Under the pieces are notes generated by a model. The model saw nothing but the letters and a program-made list of their open reading frames with translations, made no database searches and was not told the DNA's origin. Positions 42,140 through 51,468 of a DNA stretch of 64,000 nucleotides are shown here, in pieces. The stretch's first letter is position 1, and each line of letters starts with the position of its first letter. The DNA is from Desulfobulbaceae bacterium UBA2273 (GTDB lineage Bacteria > Desulfobacterota > Desulfobulbia > Desulfobulbales > Desulfurivibrionaceae), in the NCBI GenBank assembly GCA_002347095.1, contig DDWZ01000006.1, positions 1-64,000 on the forward strand, read 5' to 3'. The position numbers and the translations under genes are program-made.

Positions 42140-44977
42140 ATGGAACCAAAATACATCAGCATCCGGGGCGCCCGGATGCACAACTTAAAAAATATCAGCG
42201 TGGATCTGCCCCGCAACCGGCTGGTGGTTTTCACCGGCTTGAGCGGTTCGGGCAAGTCCTCGCTGGCCTTTGACACCCTCTATGCCGAGGGGCAGCGCCG
42301 CTATGTGGAATCGCTTTCCACCTATGCCCGGCAGTTTCTGGGGCAGATGGAAAAGCCCGAGGTGGATTCGCTGGAGGGGTTGAGCCCGGCGGTTTCCATC
42401 GAGCAGCGGACCACCAGCCGGAACCCCCGCTCCACGGTGGGGACCATCACCGAGATTTACGATCACCTGCGCTTGCTCTTTGCCCGGGTGGGCAGGCCCT
42501 ATTGTCCGGAGTGCGGCGAGGAGATCAGGCCCCAGTCCGTGCAGGACATGGTGGCAAGCCTGCTCGCCCTTGCGGAGGGGACGAAGATCGTGCTGCTGGC
42601 CCCGCTGCTGGACGGAAAGAAGGGCGAGCACCAGGCGGTGCTGCAGAAGCTCCGGCGAGAGGGCTATGTCCGGGCGCGGATCGACGGGGAGATCCGCGAT
42701 CTTGGTGAAGAAATTATCCTGGAAAAGAACAAGCGCCACACCATCCAGGCGGTTGTGGACCGGCTGGTGATCAAGCCCTCGGTGGCCAGGCGGCTCTCCG
42801 ATTCCGTGGCCACCACCGTGCAGTTGGGCCAGGGCTTTTTGCTGGTGCAGTTGCCGGAAACCGGGCAGGAGACGCTGTACAGCGAACATGCCGCCTGCGT
42901 CCGCTGCGGCAAGAGTTTGCCGGAACTGTCCACCCAACTCTTTTCCTTCAACAACCCCAAGGGCGCCTGCCCGGAATGCGGCGGCCTGGGGGTGAAGCAG
43001 TTTTTCGATCCGGAGCTGGTGGTGCCCAACCCCAAGCTCAGCCTCAACCAGGGCGCCATCCTTCCCTGGCAGTCCAACTCCCCCTCCACTTATACGCAAG
43101 AACTCATGGCTGGGCTGGCCCGGCAATACGGCTTTTCGCTGGACACCCCGTTTGCCGAGCTGCCCGAGCGGGCCAGGGAGGTTATTCTCCACGGGAGCGG
43201 GTTTGAGGATGTTGTCTTCGACTATGTGCGTTTTCGGCGCATCCATACCCACCGCAAGCCATTCGGGGGGATTCTCCCGCAGTTGGCGCGGCGGTATCTG
43301 GAAACAGGCTCTGGCTCGGTGCGGGAGGAGCTGGAACAGTACATGAACGAGCAGGAGTGCCCGGCCTGTCATGGAGCGCGGCTCAGGCCCGAGGCGTTGG
43401 CCGTCCGGATCGGGGCGTGGAATATCCACGGCCTGACCAGCCAGAGTATCGGGGGGCTCATGGAAATCTTGCCAGCCCTTGCCTGGACGGATCAGGAGCT
43501 GTTCATTGCCGAGCGGATTTTGAAAGAGATCATGGACCGGCTCACCTTTTTGCACGATGTGGGGTTGGGCTACATCTCGCTGGCCCGCAAGGCGGCAACC
43601 CTCTCCGGCGGCGAGGCCCAGCGAATCCGGCTCGCCTCGCAGATCGGCTCGCGGCTGGCCGGGGTTTTGTACATCCTCGATGAGCCCAGCATCGGGCTGC
43701 ACCAGCGGGACAATGCCCGGCTGATCAACACCCTGACCCGGCTGCGGGATCTGGGCAATACCGTGTTGGTGGTGGAGCACGACGAGGACACCATCCGGGC
43801 GGCGGATCATGTGCTGGACATGGGCCCAGGCGCCGGGGTGCATGGCGGGGAGGTGGTCTACAACGGCGAGGTGGCTGGGCTGTTGCGCCATAAAGCATCC
43901 ATTACCGGCGGCTATCTTTCCGGCCGGTTGTCCATCCCGATCCCCAAAAAGCGGCGCCGGCCCGCCGCGAAAAAAGGATGGCTCAGCCTCCGGCAGGCCA
44001 CGGCCAACAACCTGCAAAAGATCGATGTTCGTATTCCTCTTGGCTTGATGACCTGCGTTACCGGGGTTTCCGGTTCCGGCAAAAGTTCATTGGTGATTGA
44101 GACCCTGTTCAAGGGGGCGGTGAATTATCTGGCGCACGGACCGGGACAATCCGGCAAAGGGTGTGCCTTTGAGGGTCTGGAGCAGATCGACAAGGTCATC
44201 GACATCGATCAGAGCCCCATCGGTCGCACACCCCGCTCCAATCCCGCCACCTATACCGGATTGCTTACTCCGGTGCGCGAACTTCTGGCCCGGTTGCCCG
44301 AGGCGCGGGCCAGAGGCTATCAGCCGGGCCGTTTCAGTTTTAACCTGAAGGGAGGGAGGTGCGAGGCATGCGAGGGCGAAGGGGTGATCAAGATCGCCAT
44401 GCATTTTTTGCCGGACATCTATGTGACCTGCGAGGCCTGCGGCGGCAAACGCTACAATCAAGACACCCTGGATATCGCCTATCGGGGCAAGAATATCGCC
44501 GAAATCCTGGCCATGAACGTGGAGGAGGCCCTGGACTTTTTCGCCAAGGTTCCCCAGATCAAGGGCAAGCTGCAAACCTTGCTGGAGGTGGGGCTGTCCT
44601 ATCTTGCCCTGGGCCAGTCTTCGGTGACCCTTTCCGGCGGCGAAGCCCAGCGGATAAAGCTGGCCAAGGAGTTGAGCAAACGCAGCACCGGCAGGACCCT
44701 GTACATCATGGATGAACCGACAACCGGGCTCCATCCGGCGGACATTCAGCATCTGCTCCATGTGCTGAACCGGCTGGTGGAGAGCGGCAATACCGTGGTG
44801 ATCATCGAGCACAATCTCGATGTGATCAAAACCGCCGATCATCTCATCGATCTGGGCCCCGAGGGCGGGGATCAAGGCGGCGCCATTGTCGCCCAAGGCA
44901 CTCCGGAAGAGGTGGCCCGGGTCACGGAATCGTACACCGGTCAGTTTCTCAAGAAGATTTTGTCAGGAAGGAATTAG
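42140..44977 (+). CDS. uvrA: Excinuclease ABC subunit A
   Basis: 945 residues, normal length. Two ABC ATPase modules: Walker A at 33-41 ('GLSGSGKSS') and again in the second half ('GVSGSGKSSL'), with signatures 'ATLSGGEAQRIRLASQ' and 'VTLSGGEAQRIKLAKE'. Zinc fingers begin at 'CVRCGKSLPEL' and 'CEACEGEGVI'. It recognises DNA damage in nucleotide excision repair with UvrB. Gene stands alone after rsmB. Confidence 0.98.
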   Translation: MEPKYISIRGARMHNLKNISVDLPRNRLVVFTGLSGSGKSSLAFDTLYAEGQRRYVESLSTYARQFLGQMEKPEVDSLEGLSPAVSIEQRTTSRNPRSTVGTITEIYDHLRLLFARVGRPYCPECGEEIRPQSVQDMVASLLALAEGTKIVLLAPLLDGKKGEHQAVLQKLRREGYVRARIDGEIRDLGEEIILEKNKRHTIQAVVDRLVIKPSVARRLSDSVATTVQLGQGFLLVQLPETGQETLYSEHAACVRCGKSLPELSTQLFSFNNPKGACPECGGLGVKQFFDPELVVPNPKLSLNQGAILPWQSNSPSTYTQELMAGLARQYGFSLDTPFAELPERAREVILHGSGFEDVVFDYVRFRRIHTHRKPFGGILPQLARRYLETGSGSVREELEQYMNEQECPACHGARLRPEALAVRIGAWNIHGLTSQSIGGLMEILPALAWTDQELFIAERILKEIMDRLTFLHDVGLGYISLARKAATLSGGEAQRIRLASQIGSRLAGVLYILDEPSIGLHQRDNARLINTLTRLRDLGNTVLVVEHDEDTIRAADHVLDMGPGAGVHGGEVVYNGEVAGLLRHKASITGGYLSGRLSIPIPKKRRRPAAKKGWLSLRQATANNLQKIDVRIPLGLMTCVTGVSGSGKSSLVIETLFKGAVNYLAHGPGQSGKGCAFEGLEQIDKVIDIDQSPIGRTPRSNPATYTGLLTPVRELLARLPEARARGYQPGRFSFNLKGGRCEACEGEGVIKIAMHFLPDIYVTCEACGGKRYNQDTLDIAYRGKNIAEILAMNVEEALDFFAKVPQIKGKLQTLLEVGLSYLALGQSSVTLSGGEAQRIKLAKELSKRSTGRTLYIMDEPTTGLHPADIQHLLHVLNRLVESGNTVVIIEHNLDVIKTADHLIDLGPEGGDQGGAIVAQGTPEEVARVTESYTGQFLKKILSGRN

Positions 44978-45157
44978 GCGAGTAATGCGCGAATCCTCAA
45001 CCCAATTACCGAAGGGAGCGTCAGGCGATTCGGCGGAAAATTGAAAAGACCCGTTGAAGTTTCGGCATATTTCATTATAAAGAATGGAGTGCGGTACAAT
45101 AAGCAGGTTGAACCATGGCGCTTGCCATAGAGAAACTCAGACAAGGAATTGCGAATC

Positions 45158-45634
45158 ATGGCGGAAGAGAATAAAGAGGACGCTCAAGCCCCGCAACCAC
45201 CTATTTTCCGGTTGCAGAAGATGTACCTCAAGGATTTATCCTTTGAAAACCCCGAGGCTCCGGATGTTTTTTTGGCCAAAGGCGAACCCAAGGTTGATGT
45301 GAACCTGGGATTAAAGCACCGGAAGATGGAGACGGAAGATCATTATGAGGTCACCCTGTCCATCACCGCCAAGGTGACCAACAGCCAGAGTGAGAAAACC
45401 CTTTTTATCATTGAGATCGAGCATGCCGGGGTGTTTTTGCTGAAAAATATTCCCGAGGAGCACATGCAACCGGTGCTGTCGGTGGAATGCGCTGCCCTGC
45501 TCTTTCCGTTTACCCGGCAGATAATCAGCCAGGTTTCGGTGGACGGCGGATTTATCCCCTTCCTTATGGAGCCGATTAATTTTCATGCCCTGTATGAAAA
45601 TTCAAAAAGGCAGAAGGCGGCGGAACAGCAATAG
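45158..45634 (+). CDS. secB: Preprotein-export chaperone SecB
   Basis: 158 residues from ATG 45158 (AAGGAA upstream). 'FRLQKMYLKDLSFENPEAP', 'YEVTLSITAKVTN', 'IEIEHAGVFLLKNIPEEHM' and 'INFHALYENSKRQK' are SecB signatures. It keeps precursors unfolded for SecA and the outer membrane. It is the last plus-strand gene before the convergent pilus cluster. Confidence 0.95.
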   Translation: MAEENKEDAQAPQPPIFRLQKMYLKDLSFENPEAPDVFLAKGEPKVDVNLGLKHRKMETEDHYEVTLSITAKVTNSQSEKTLFIIEIEHAGVFLLKNIPEEHMQPVLSVECAALLFPFTRQIISQVSVDGGFIPFLMEPINFHALYENSKRQKAAEQQ

Positions 45635-45654
45635 ACGCAGTGGAAAGTTGAGAA

Positions 45655-45687
45655 AGAAAAAGCCCGGCGATTGCCGGGCTTTTTTTG
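45655..45687. terminator. Bidirectional terminator between secB and the secretin
   Basis: GAAAAAGCCCGGC-gatt-GCCGGGCTTTTTTT, used by secB on plus and the pilus cluster on minus. Confidence 0.88.
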
Positions 45688-45709
45688 TGGAGCAAAGGGC
45701 GATTGAGAA

Positions 45710-47377
45710 TCAAAGAATTTTGGGTTGGAGCATGATGACCAGCTCGCTTTTTTTGGTGGATTTGACGGAGTGGGAGAAGAGATTGCCAAGAATAGGAATA
45801 TCGCCAAGGAAAGGCACTTTATTGCTGCCGATGCCCGATTCCGCATTGTCAATAAGACCGCCCACGACCACCACCTGCCCGCTTTTGACGCGGACAGTGG
45901 TATTCATTTCCCGTAGCTTAATCCTGGGGACACCGATCACGCCACCCCAACCGGTAATATACTCAACTTCATTACCTTCAAGCTTTGAGGTGACCGGGGT
46001 CAGGGTGAGGATAATCTCATCGTTGTCCATGATGGTGCCGATGACCGACATGCCGATGCCGGACATGAGGGTTGCCGTTGTAACGGTGTAGGTAACCGCC
46101 CCGGTGGTGCCATCGACCCTAGATTCAACCTTGTCGATATATTTGACACTGTCGCCAGCGGTAATAAGACCTGGCTGGCCGTTCATAATGCTCAGTTTCG
46201 GATTGGCCAGCACGTTGGTGTCGCCCTGGGTGTCGAGAAAATTCAGGGCAAGGGAAAATGGATTGGCGCCAGCGGCAAGAGCGACCTTGCTCACAACCCT
46301 GCCACCGCTGTTGGCCTCGGCTGCATCATAGATAATACCGTTGGGGCCAAACAGGGTGAAATCGACATTTTTTCCGGTAAGGAAATTGGTCCAGTCGATG
46401 CCTCGGTTCTCGGTGTTATCGATAGAAACCTCGACAATTTTCGCCTCGATGGAGATTTGGCGGTAGAGTTCTGTTTTTAGATTATCGAGATAGACGGCGA
46501 TCTTCTCGACGAGAGGCCTCGGGGCGGTCACGGTGATCAACCCGATGGGTTTGTCGATGCTGTAATAGCCTTTTCCTGCCTGGACATTGCGCTTGTTCGT
46601 CGTGCTTGTCTGCTTGGCGGGGGTGGGGGGCTGCGCTGCGGTGTCTCCCGCAGGGGCGGCTTCAGAAGAGGGGGTGGTGACGGTCTCTTCCCATATCCCA
46701 AGTATTTGATCAAGATTGCCACTGATATTGGCCCAAATATCAAAATCGTTTTTCTCGCTCGTCAACTGGATATTGCCTTTCAGGCCGCTTGTAGTTGCGC
46801 CGCCTCCCAGCACATCCCCGCCGACTCCGGTATTATAGGTGGATTTCATGAACGGCATGGCCACATGGAATTTCCGGGTTTCCCGGTACTTGACCACAAT
46901 GGTATTGCCCTGAACCTCGTGGAAATAATCCTTTTGTCTGAGGATATTTTCCAGTGACCTGAAAAAATCATCCTCTGCCCGGATATCCACATCCACCATG
47001 GCCATCTGGTCAACATCGCTGGCCCAACTGATATTCATACCCTTCAGGGCAGCCAACCGTTTCATGATGTCCCGCAAGGCCACGGGACCGGTATTGGAGG
47101 AAATATCGGCGCCAACCGGGATGGTAAGGCCTTCCGCGCCCCCGGTTCCAATATTCTGGGTAGAAGTTTCTCCCAGCATATACGTCGGATTCTGGTAGCG
47201 GACCGGCAACTGGCCTGCTTCCAGGGTTTTAGACTGTTTCCCGGCGATTGACGTCTTTGCCGCCAGCGGATCTTGCGTTGCCTCGGTTTTGGCGGCAGGT
47301 GCGCAAGCGGAAATGAGCAGCAGGGAGATCGCTGCAGTGACAAACAAGGCGAGAGCATTTCGAGTTTTCTTTTTCAT
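45710..47377 (-). CDS. Type IV pilus secretin channel (MshL/PilQ-type), lipoprotein
   Basis: 555 residues from ATG 47377 ('MKKKTRNALALFV'). A signal peptide ends in 'LLLISAC' with lipobox Cys25. Residues 100-190 form the N-terminal secretin domains; the channel domain follows from about 320 ('IEAKIVEVSIDNTENRGIDW') to the end ('VPFLGDIPILGNLF' is the secretin signature). It is shorter than PilQ and lacks AMIN domains, which are on the preceding separate protein. It forms the outer-membrane pore for the pilus. Gap of 154 bases to the upstream gene. Confidence 0.88.
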   Translation of the reverse strand: MKKKTRNALALFVTAAISLLLISACAPAAKTEATQDPLAAKTSIAGKQSKTLEAGQLPVRYQNPTYMLGETSTQNIGTGGAEGLTIPVGADISSNTGPVALRDIMKRLAALKGMNISWASDVDQMAMVDVDIRAEDDFFRSLENILRQKDYFHEVQGNTIVVKYRETRKFHVAMPFMKSTYNTGVGGDVLGGGATTSGLKGNIQLTSEKNDFDIWANISGNLDQILGIWEETVTTPSSEAAPAGDTAAQPPTPAKQTSTTNKRNVQAGKGYYSIDKPIGLITVTAPRPLVEKIAVYLDNLKTELYRQISIEAKIVEVSIDNTENRGIDWTNFLTGKNVDFTLFGPNGIIYDAAEANSGGRVVSKVALAAGANPFSLALNFLDTQGDTNVLANPKLSIMNGQPGLITAGDSVKYIDKVESRVDGTTGAVTYTVTTATLMSGIGMSVIGTIMDNDEIILTLTPVTSKLEGNEVEYITGWGGVIGVPRIKLREMNTTVRVKSGQVVVVGGLIDNAESGIGSNKVPFLGDIPILGNLFSHSVKSTKKSELVIMLQPKIL

Positions 47378-47531
47378 AATGGCAGTCTTTCTACTTTTTA
47401 GAGGTGAAAGAAATTTGTTGAAATCGCAAAAAAACCGCGTTTGCAACAGTGGCCGCTCTGTAACTTTTTGAATTCCGTCACGGACCTGTGTCATCGTTTC
47501 CATGTGCGAGCCCATCACATCAACCAGAGCC

Positions 47532-49649
47532 CTAATTTGCCGCGGCAACTCTTCCTTTAATGAACTGACGCAAGTCTTCCGGCACCGCATAACCGGAAAG
47601 CAGGATAGCATTGTATGCCGCAACCGCTTGGGCGGAATGTCCCAGCTTGTCAAGAATGCGGGCCTTGGCCACCAGGGTGTCAAGGGTATCGCCGAACAGG
47701 GCTTCATGTCTGTCCAGCAGGGCCAGGGCGCCATTGTAACTTTGGTATTCTTCGGCAAAGGAAGCGTAACTGATCAGCGCTTCGCTTGAGGGCGTATCTC
47801 CGCTGATTGCCAAGTCAAAGTATGTTTTTGCCGCTTCGGTTTTTTTCATGTTGGCCGAGCCAATGGCCGCCTGCAGCGCTGCTTCCGCGTTGGCTGGCTC
47901 AAGGGTCAGGGTTGCCTTGGCATAGTGCACGGCCTTGGCGTTCAGCCCGAGCTGAGTAAGGCAGAGCGAGGCGATGCGGCTTGCCAGTTGGGCATTTTCA
48001 GGCCAGTTGGCGAAGGCTGCTTCGTAAAGAGCCAAGGCCTTTTCGGGTTGGCCGTTTTTTTCGGCGGCAGTGGCTTGTTGAATGAGGGTTTTCGCTTCGA
48101 CAACCCCTTTGGGCGTCTCGAGGCGCTGCTTTACCGAGATGGCCTCAATCCTTTCGCCCCCCTTGATGGAAACTGCTTCAGTGGCGGCTTTGGGCCATTG
48201 GAATTGTTTGGTCTTGGGCGAGATGACAATGGTGTTGAACCGCTCCTCTTTTTGCAATTCCTTGAGATTGAGGATGATGTCCAAGGCAAAATCCCACGGG
48301 ATATCGTTGAGCGCAAGAGTCAGTGTGCCGCTGACCCCTTCATCAACAACAATATTCTGGCCGCTTATTTCACCGAACAGCCGGAATACATTGTGGAGAT
48401 CGATTTTAAAGAAGTCCACGGTGATTTTCTGTTTTTCATATCCAGCGAAAGCAAACGAGTCCGCCTTGGCGGTTTTTTCCGAGGCCTTCTGGGATGGAGC
48501 GGAAGCACCCCCCTTGGCTGTTTTGTTTTCCGGAGACGGTTTGCCGGCAACGGATTTTGGTTTGGCTTTTGCTGTGCTGGTGAACTTAGGAACGATCAAC
48601 TCCGGGGCGATGGCCTCCTGGAGAGGAGCCGCAGGGGCAGAGGCTGCCGAAGTTTCCGGAGGAGCAAGCTCTGCGGCGGAAAGGGAAGGAGCAGGTTCAG
48701 GCTGTGCGGGAAGCATTATTGCTTCAGGTTGTCGAGCTTCGGTTGTTTTTGGCGGTGCACTGTGCTTCATGATGCCCGCCACGACGGGCGCGGTCATGGG
48801 CGCAGAAGGCTCGACGATTTTCACCAACAAGCCGTCGGGCCTATTTTCCAGCTCATAGGTGAACAGCTCTTTCAACCCGGAATCAAAAACGATGCGAACC
48901 GCTGAATTGCGCTGCGCCGCGCGGATTTTTCCCAAGGCCGTTCCAACCGTGTGCTGCAGCATTCTCCCAGGGAGCACAACATTGGCGATGTCAATATACA
49001 TTCTGGCCGGCAGGGCGCCTCTCTTCACAAGGTGGGCCTTCTGGAAATCATTGACTGGTCCGTTGGTTTTGATGAAGACGCGGGTTTCAGCCGGGTTGGT
49101 GGTGTCAATTTCAATGTCCTCAAGCATTGATGCCGGACGAGATTGCGGATTTATTGCGGGTGCTGGCTGCTGTTCCGGTTCGGTTGCCGTCTGTTCGAGG
49201 TGAGCGGGCAGGGGCATTGTCTTGGCAAAACTGACGACAATATTGTTCCCCTTTCTTTCGATGGTATAGGCCGGATCGTCCGAGAGGTATATCTCCAGGC
49301 GGGCTATGGCCGGGTCTTGATCGGTCAAGGCGATATTTTTAATTTCCTGTACCGGACCCTGCGGCAGATTTACCGGAATTGCCGTGGAATCAAGGAGTCT
49401 GGCGTCGGCAATGTCCAGCACGATCCGTAGGGGATCGAAGAGCTCGTACATGGTGTAGGTGGGTGGCGTCGCGCCTTGGACGACCAGTTGCAGACCATCG
49501 GCGGTCTGCTCGAGGGTGATACCTGATATTGTGTAGGATGCCTTTGTCTGGGAACCGCTCTTTTGGGCAAAAGTTGTCCCGGTCACAAGAAAACAGAATA
49601 TCATCAGCCCGGCAGAGATACATTTCAGGCGGGTAATAACGGGTGTCAT
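47532..49649 (-). CDS. PilQ-N-like periplasmic protein: two AMIN domains, STN domain and TPR
   Basis: 705 residues with a signal peptide. AMIN domains span about 35-143 and 176-280 and bind peptidoglycan. A Pro/Ala/Lys-rich linker follows (281-405). An STN secretin-TonB short N-terminal domain is at 407-480 ('VDFFKIDLHNVFRLFGEISG', 'ITVDF', 'LNDIPWDFALDIIL'). TPR repeats fill 520-700. Normally AMIN, STN and secretin sit on one PilQ; here the secretin is separate. Stop-start TAATG overlaps the pilP stop by one base. Confidence 0.82.
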   Translation of the reverse strand: MTPVITRLKCISAGLMIFCFLVTGTTFAQKSGSQTKASYTISGITLEQTADGLQLVVQGATPPTYTMYELFDPLRIVLDIADARLLDSTAIPVNLPQGPVQEIKNIALTDQDPAIARLEIYLSDDPAYTIERKGNNIVVSFAKTMPLPAHLEQTATEPEQQPAPAINPQSRPASMLEDIEIDTTNPAETRVFIKTNGPVNDFQKAHLVKRGALPARMYIDIANVVLPGRMLQHTVGTALGKIRAAQRNSAVRIVFDSGLKELFTYELENRPDGLLVKIVEPSAPMTAPVVAGIMKHSAPPKTTEARQPEAIMLPAQPEPAPSLSAAELAPPETSAASAPAAPLQEAIAPELIVPKFTSTAKAKPKSVAGKPSPENKTAKGGASAPSQKASEKTAKADSFAFAGYEKQKITVDFFKIDLHNVFRLFGEISGQNIVVDEGVSGTLTLALNDIPWDFALDIILNLKELQKEERFNTIVISPKTKQFQWPKAATEAVSIKGGERIEAISVKQRLETPKGVVEAKTLIQQATAAEKNGQPEKALALYEAAFANWPENAQLASRIASLCLTQLGLNAKAVHYAKATLTLEPANAEAALQAAIGSANMKKTEAAKTYFDLAISGDTPSSEALISYASFAEEYQSYNGALALLDRHEALFGDTLDTLVAKARILDKLGHSAQAVAAYNAILLSGYAVPEDLRQFIKGRVAAAN

Positions 49650-50176
49650 TATTTTTCTCCCTCTTTGCTTAAGGTCATCTCAATTTTGCGGGATGTGCGT
49701 TCACCGGTCACGGTTTTCAGCGACTGCTCGATGATTACCTTGTCGTGGGCTATTTGTACAACTTCGCCATTTTCTCCGATCTTCGTGCCCTTGCGGAGCA
49801 CATAGCCAATGCCGGAGGAGTCCTGCACCATGGCCAATAGTCCGCGTTTGCCTGAAACAATGGCGACCAGGGTTAACTGGGCTGGCTCATATTTTTGGGT
49901 TCCCGTCAATTCCGCCTTGGCCTTGGCCTCTGCTTTCATGATTTCCTGGGTGAGAAAAGGAAAAAATGGGTCCGGCCTTTCACGGTTATAAATAAAGGGG
50001 AGCGCCTGGCCGCTGGCAAGGGCAGATTCCAAGGCTTGATTAGGATCCGTGGCGGCTGTTTCCGGAGGGAGGGATTCCGGTTGAGCATACGCTGGGTTAC
50101 ACGCGCCCGCACAGTACACGCTTGCAATGAGGGCAACCGCAAGGAAAATATTTTTTGAGTTCATGCTGTTCGTCAT
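49649..50176 (-). CDS. pilP: Type IV pilus assembly protein PilP
   Basis: 175 residues with a signal peptide containing Cys26 ('YCAGACNPAYA'), a likely lipoprotein. 'RERPDPFFPFL', 'LTLVAIVSGKRGLLAMVQD' and 'GYVLRKGTKIGENGEVVQI' match PilP beta-sandwich. It bridges the PilNO inner-membrane complex to the secretin. Overlaps the next gene by one base. Confidence 0.9.
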   Translation of the reverse strand: MTNSMNSKNIFLAVALIASVYCAGACNPAYAQPESLPPETAATDPNQALESALASGQALPFIYNRERPDPFFPFLTQEIMKAEAKAKAELTGTQKYEPAQLTLVAIVSGKRGLLAMVQDSSGIGYVLRKGTKIGENGEVVQIAHDKVIIEQSLKTVTGERTSRKIEMTLSKEGEK

Positions 50177-50243
50177 GGGAAGAGGTTCTCGCCGAATGGA
50201 ACTGTCAACACTCGCACCCTTGTAATTCCTTACCGTTGACCTG

Positions 50244-50894
50244 CTATTTCTTCTTTTTCACATCGTTCTTTGTGTTTGCCTCAATTTCAGCGGGATCGAG
50301 AAAGCGATAAGTAACAAGCTGAAAGGTTGAATTGAGGATCATTTCTCCGCCCATCTGCTTTGGGGTGTCCATCTTGATGTTGTTCACGGAGACAACGCGC
50401 GGGAGTTTGCTGATTTTGTCGAGAAAAATACCCACATTGTGATATGAGCCCTGCACCGCGATATCCACCGGAATTTCCGCGTAAAATTGCTGCGGTTTTT
50501 CCGCAAGCGGTTTGAAAGAGAGAACATCCAGGCCGGAAATGGTGGCCTGCCCGGAAATGGTGGCCAAGAGAGAAGGGATTTCTTTTTGATCGGGAAGCAG
50601 CAGGGATGCTTCGGCAAATTGTTTTTCAACTTCCGCCATTTCCGCCTTGTGTTTGTCAAGGTTGCTGACAATTTTTTCAACCTTTCGAATTTCCGCTTCG
50701 ATCCCTATCTTTTGTGTTTCAAGACTTTTTATTTCGGCGTTTTTCGGGGAATAGGCGAGAAAAAAGAAAGCCACGCACGGCAGGATGCATGCCGCCCCGG
50801 CAATCAGCATCTTCTGCTTCATCTCAAGCCGGCTTACCTTGCTGTCGAGAAACTTCTCAAGACTCGCCTGGATTTTTTGTATGTCAAGCGCCAT
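50244..50894 (-). CDS. pilO: Type IV pilus assembly protein PilO
   Basis: 216 residues from ATG 50894, with GGGAG upstream; a TTG 15 bases earlier is less likely. One N-terminal transmembrane helix (about 30-50, 'ILPCVAFFFLAYSP'), a coiled coil (55-110), and a PilO ferredoxin-like domain ('YAEIPVDIAVQGSYHNVGIF'). It pairs with PilN in the inner membrane. Confidence 0.9.
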   Translation of the reverse strand: MALDIQKIQASLEKFLDSKVSRLEMKQKMLIAGAACILPCVAFFFLAYSPKNAEIKSLETQKIGIEAEIRKVEKIVSNLDKHKAEMAEVEKQFAEASLLLPDQKEIPSLLATISGQATISGLDVLSFKPLAEKPQQFYAEIPVDIAVQGSYHNVGIFLDKISKLPRVVSVNNIKMDTPKQMGGEMILNSTFQLVTYRFLDPAEIEANTKNDVKKKK

Positions 50895-50914
50895 GGCTTC
50901 TCCCGCCAAAGGTG

Positions 50915-51466
50915 TTAACTGTTCGGTACGATAACATTTATCGTAAGAGCAAAAGATTTCAGTTTTTGCTTGGCAACGTCCGTCTGAGCGGAACTGGTCA
51001 ATTCGGTTTTTTCAAAATACTCCGAGGCTTCCAACTGTTGCATGTACTGGGCAATGGTTTCGTTATCCAGGGCAATGCCTTGCAACTGCAAGCGTCCGGC
51101 GGATTGCTGCAGTGAGTTCAACCACATGCGGCTTGTCGGAGTGCGGGAGGCCACTTCGTCGAGGACGCGTACCGTAACCTTGGCGCCGGCCCGAAGTGTT
51201 TTGATGGAATCCAGTTTTTGCTCGACCAATTGTTTTTCTTTTTTCAGGGTTTCGATCTGTTTTATAATGGGCTGGTATGACTGCTTTTTTTTCTCAAGCG
51301 CAACCATCTCATCCTTCAGATTGGAAATCTTTCCCGCCAGGGCAAGCCAGCCGACAACGAGGACGAGCAACACCAAGGCGAGGACGGCGGAAAAGCCCAA
51401 AAGCTCTGTTTTCAGACGCGCTCTTTTTTTCAGTTGCCTGATCGGCAGGAGGTTGATGCGGATCAT
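50915..51466 (-). CDS. pilN: Type IV pilus assembly protein PilN
   Basis: 183 residues. The N-terminal 'MIRINLLPIRQ' is the PilM-binding motif INLLP. A transmembrane helix (about 22-45), coiled coil and a C-terminal fold follow. It links cytoplasmic PilM to PilO. Two bases after the pilM stop, so cotranscribed. Confidence 0.93.
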   Translation of the reverse strand: MIRINLLPIRQLKKRARLKTELLGFSAVLALVLLVLVVGWLALAGKISNLKDEMVALEKKKQSYQPIIKQIETLKKEKQLVEQKLDSIKTLRAGAKVTVRVLDEVASRTPTSRMWLNSLQQSAGRLQLQGIALDNETIAQYMQQLEASEYFEKTELTSSAQTDVAKQKLKSFALTINVIVPNS

Positions 51467-51468
51467 GG

